A DNA stretch of 25,311 bases, from assembly GCA_002348365.1 (NCBI GenBank), contig DEBC01000040.1, positions 12,791-38,101 on the forward strand, read 5' to 3'. Made by a program: the position numbers and the translations under genes. Of the stretch, positions 23,311-25,311 are shown piece after piece. The notes below the pieces were generated by a model, which saw only the letters and a program-made list of their open reading frames with translations, did no database searches and was not told where the DNA came from. Source of the stretch: Alphaproteobacteria bacterium UBA2966. GTDB lineage: Bacteria; Pseudomonadota; Alphaproteobacteria; UBA2966. Each line of letters opens with the position of its first letter. The stretch's first letter is position 1.

Positions 23311-23664
23311 ATGAGGCTTAATCGGTTTATCGCTATGTTTGGTCTCGGCGTCGGTGTTCTCGCGGGCAGCCCACACCCGGCACAGGCGGACGCCATTGAC
23401 GCCGACTGGTGCATCGAAGACGGCCGTCTGATGTCGATAAGCCGAACCCACATCGTCACGCCCGGTGGTCATCGGATCCGGGGCGTTTATGACCGGCATG
23501 GCTACGCCTACACGGTCCCTGATCAGGAAGCGGGTGCCGGTTCGCGGATCACCATGATTCTGGTTAATCCGAGAACCATTCACCTGTGGTTGGACGAGGC
23601 CGCAGCGCGCGGAAGCAAGCCTACCTCAGAGATCTCGCATCGTTGTTCCGCACACGTGAGTTGA
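23311..23664 (+). CDS. Small secreted protein of unknown function
   Basis: This is a 117-residue protein with a clear signal peptide ending at HPAQA-DA (near residue 26). The mature part of about 90 residues has two cysteines, one in DADWCIEDGR and one in SHRCSAHVS, which could form a disulfide, and a Gly/His/Tyr-rich middle (VTPGGHRIRGVYDRHGYAYTV). I recall related short alphaproteobacterial exported proteins starting DADWC-x-DGR, but no function. AGGAG six bases upstream overlaps the stop of the restored SDR. It is probably periplasmic. Confidence 0.75.
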   Translation: MRLNRFIAMFGLGVGVLAGSPHPAQADAIDADWCIEDGRLMSISRTHIVTPGGHRIRGVYDRHGYAYTVPDQEAGAGSRITMILVNPRTIHLWLDEAAARGSKPTSEISHRCSAHVS

Positions 23665-23730
23665 GGACGAATTGATGCATTATGAATCGTGCTTGACCAT
23701 GCCCGGTGCCGTCGCCAGTATGCCGCGCCC

Positions 23731-24894
23731 ATGACCCAGCCCAGCATCCCCATTCGCCAGACCATTGCCGATATTCCGACGTCTGCCATCCGTCAGATCG
23801 CAACGATCGGAATGCAGATGGACGACGTTATTCCGTTCTGGTTTGGCGAGCCGGATTCACCGACTCCGGACTTCATCACTGAAGCCGGTGCGAAGGCGCT
23901 CCGCGAGGGCAAGACCTATTACACGCTCAATCGCGGGATCGTCGAGTTGCGGGCCGCGCTTGCCTCCTACATGGGTGGACTCTACGGCCGGGAGTTTGAT
24001 GTGGAACGGGTCACGGTGACCGCATCCGCCATGAATGCCATCGCCGTCGCCATGCAATGCCTCATCGATCCCGGCGACAATGTGGTCATGGTGGCACCGT
24101 TGTGGCCCAACATCGCGGCCTGCGCCGTCATCATGGGTGGTGAGGTTCGCGAGGTGCCCTTGGAAGAGCAAGAGGGCCGTTGGTCGCTCGATCTCGACCG
24201 CCTGTTCGATACCATCGACGATCGCACGCGGGTCATGCTGGTGAATACGCCGAGCAATCCGGCAGGCTGGGTCATGTCGCGCGACGAACAGCTGGCCGTA
24301 CTCGAGTTCTGCCGGGACCGTGACATTTGGGTCGTCGCCGATGAGGTCTACGATCGCATCGTCTACGACAGGCCCCATGCTCCGTCCTTTCTCGAAGTGG
24401 CCGATCCCGATGATCTGCTGATCCGCATCAGTTCATTCTCGAAATCCTGGGCGATGACAGGATGGCGTCTCGGCTGGATCACCGCGCCCGCCGCCTTCGG
24501 TCCCGTGATCGAGAAGATGACCGAGTTCAATATCGCCAATGCACCGTCGGTTGCACAGTACGCGGGAATCACCGCGCTCGCCGAAGGAGAGCCGTTCATT
24601 CGGGAGACAGTGGAGCGCTACCGCGCCGCGCGGGACCTCAGCTTCCAGCGCCTCGGCGCCATGCCGCGCGTGCGGCTGTCACTGCCCGATGGCGCTTTCT
24701 ACTATTTCTTCGCCGTTGACGGCATGTCCGATTCCCTGTCGTTCGCCGAGCAATTGCTCCGTGAGACCCACGTGGGGCTGGCGCCTGGGTCAGCCTTCGG
24801 ACCGGTCGGTGAAGGCCGTTTGCGGCTTTGTTTTGCGAGTTCCCTCGACACGCTCTCGGAAGCCTTCGACAGGATCGAGCCACATCTGTCCTGA
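23731..24894 (+). CDS. Class I/II PLP aminotransferase
   Basis: This is a fold-type I aminotransferase of the AspAT-like subgroup, of 388 residues. GEPDSPTPDFI near the N-terminus is the substrate-entry segment. NTPSNPAGWV and VADEVYDRIVYD bind the cofactor ring, and SFSKSWAMTGWRLGW carries the PLP lysine K238. GRLRLCFAS near the end has the Arg that binds the substrate carboxylate. The frame is open from GTG 23689, which would add 14 residues with no family similarity. ATG at 23731 begins MTQPSIPIRQ, but no strong ribosome site precedes either start. The amino-acid substrate is not determined. Confidence 0.9.
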   Translation: MTQPSIPIRQTIADIPTSAIRQIATIGMQMDDVIPFWFGEPDSPTPDFITEAGAKALREGKTYYTLNRGIVELRAALASYMGGLYGREFDVERVTVTASAMNAIAVAMQCLIDPGDNVVMVAPLWPNIAACAVIMGGEVREVPLEEQEGRWSLDLDRLFDTIDDRTRVMLVNTPSNPAGWVMSRDEQLAVLEFCRDRDIWVVADEVYDRIVYDRPHAPSFLEVADPDDLLIRISSFSKSWAMTGWRLGWITAPAAFGPVIEKMTEFNIANAPSVAQYAGITALAEGEPFIRETVERYRAARDLSFQRLGAMPRVRLSLPDGAFYYFFAVDGMSDSLSFAEQLLRETHVGLAPGSAFGPVGEGRLRLCFASSLDTLSEAFDRIEPHLS

Positions 24895-25005
24895 AGCGAT
24901 AGTCCGCGCCTTCGGCTGAGGACCTTCAAATATCTGCCGAGTCGTGATCTCAGCTGTGACATGATGGATTCCTCTGGGCTCAAGACACCTTCGAGGGAGG
25001 ACATC

Positions 25006-25302
25006 ATGCCCACGTACATCAGTCTGCTCGATTACACCGAGCAGGGAATTCGGGACATCAAGGACTCACTGAAACGCCTCGCCGCCGCGAAGAAGCTCGC
25101 CAAGAGCCTGCGCGGCCGCATCCGGTCGTTCTATCTGACGATGGGGTTGCATGACGCCGTTGCCGTTACCGAGTTTCCCAACGACGATGCCGCGGCGAAG
25201 TTCGCGCTCATGATCGGACGCGTCGGCGCCATCCGTGCCGAGACGTTGCGGGCGTTTCCCGAAGCCGACTATCGGCGCATCGTCAACAGCCTGCCCAAGT
25301 AG
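25006..25302 (+). CDS. GYD domain-containing protein
   Basis: This is a 98-residue alpha/beta ferredoxin-like protein of the GYD family, widespread and functionally uncharacterised. It starts MPTYISLLDYTEQGIRDIKD, the family's usual first strand and helix. The signature normally reading G-x-Y-D is here TMGLHDAVAVTEFP, with His in the Tyr position. IGRVGAIRAETLRAFPEADY closes the domain. The frame is open from 24961, but ATG at 25006 has GGGAGGA upstream. It is separated from the aminotransferase by 111 bases, in which I see nothing else. Confidence 0.85.
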   Translation: MPTYISLLDYTEQGIRDIKDSLKRLAAAKKLAKSLRGRIRSFYLTMGLHDAVAVTEFPNDDAAAKFALMIGRVGAIRAETLRAFPEADYRRIVNSLPK

Positions 25303-25311
25303 CGGTTCGGC

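Noticed and set aside
1..25311. CRISPR array, tRNA or rRNA genes, phage or integron structures
   Set aside because: I saw no regularly spaced repeats, cloverleaf-like sequence, integrase or phage structural gene in the window.

Overview
The window reads as a GC-rich, gene-dense alphaproteobacterial chromosome segment, probably Rhodospirillales-like and possibly assembled from a metagenome. This rests on gene content, the style of the zinc-uptake operators and the GTCATTGCCCGG-type palindromes. It is an inference; no rRNA or other firm taxonomic marker is present.

Layout. (1) 1-3364 is a zinc-uptake locus: a fragment of znuC and zur on the minus strand, divergent from znuA, then a His-rich outer-membrane barrel protein. 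A perfect Zur-box-like palindrome lies between zur and znuA, and a weaker copy precedes the barrel gene. (2) 3365-7162 holds a gene-free stretch with a nested inverted repeat, an atypical SDR, and an EmrA/EmrB-type drug-efflux pair joined by a one-base overlap. (3) 7244-11513, on the minus strand, holds a decayed ABC solute-binding protein (two nonsense codons plus a poly-G frameshift), a TauD/TfdA dioxygenase, a PRISE-type reductase and a fold-type IV aminotransferase. (4) 11709-17959, divergent from that, is a tight four-gene operon: HyuB, HyuA, a class III aminotransferase and an OMP-decarboxylase-family protein. (5) 18061-20159 is mct-meh, two signature enzymes of the 3-hydroxypropionate bi-cycle / glyoxylate-propionyl-CoA route, behind a promoter that contains a perfect inverted repeat. 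(6) 20214-20590 is a compact GIY-YIG endonuclease gene bounded by 33-bp inverted repeats (29/33 identical) and a 4-bp direct repeat. It looks like a small mobile element. (7) 20634-22419 is a tandem pair of metallo-beta-lactamase-fold hydrolases, about 73% identical. (8) 22516-25302 holds an SDR broken by an in-frame TGA, a small secreted protein, a class I aminotransferase and a GYD-domain protein.

How the genes work together. The zinc block is a coherent regulon: sensor, operator, ABC importer and candidate outer-membrane entry route. The middle of the window looks catabolic. An ATP-dependent cyclic-amide or carboxylase enzyme (HyuAB) is linked to a transaminase, with a second transaminase, a reductase and a dioxygenase across the divergent promoter region; this may process a nitrogenous compound such as a lactam, hydantoin or amine. 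Mct and Meh convert mesaconyl-C1-CoA to citramalyl-CoA; the partner lyase and first hydratase are not in the window. Three of the genes show decay or altered catalytic residues: the binding protein and both classical SDRs.
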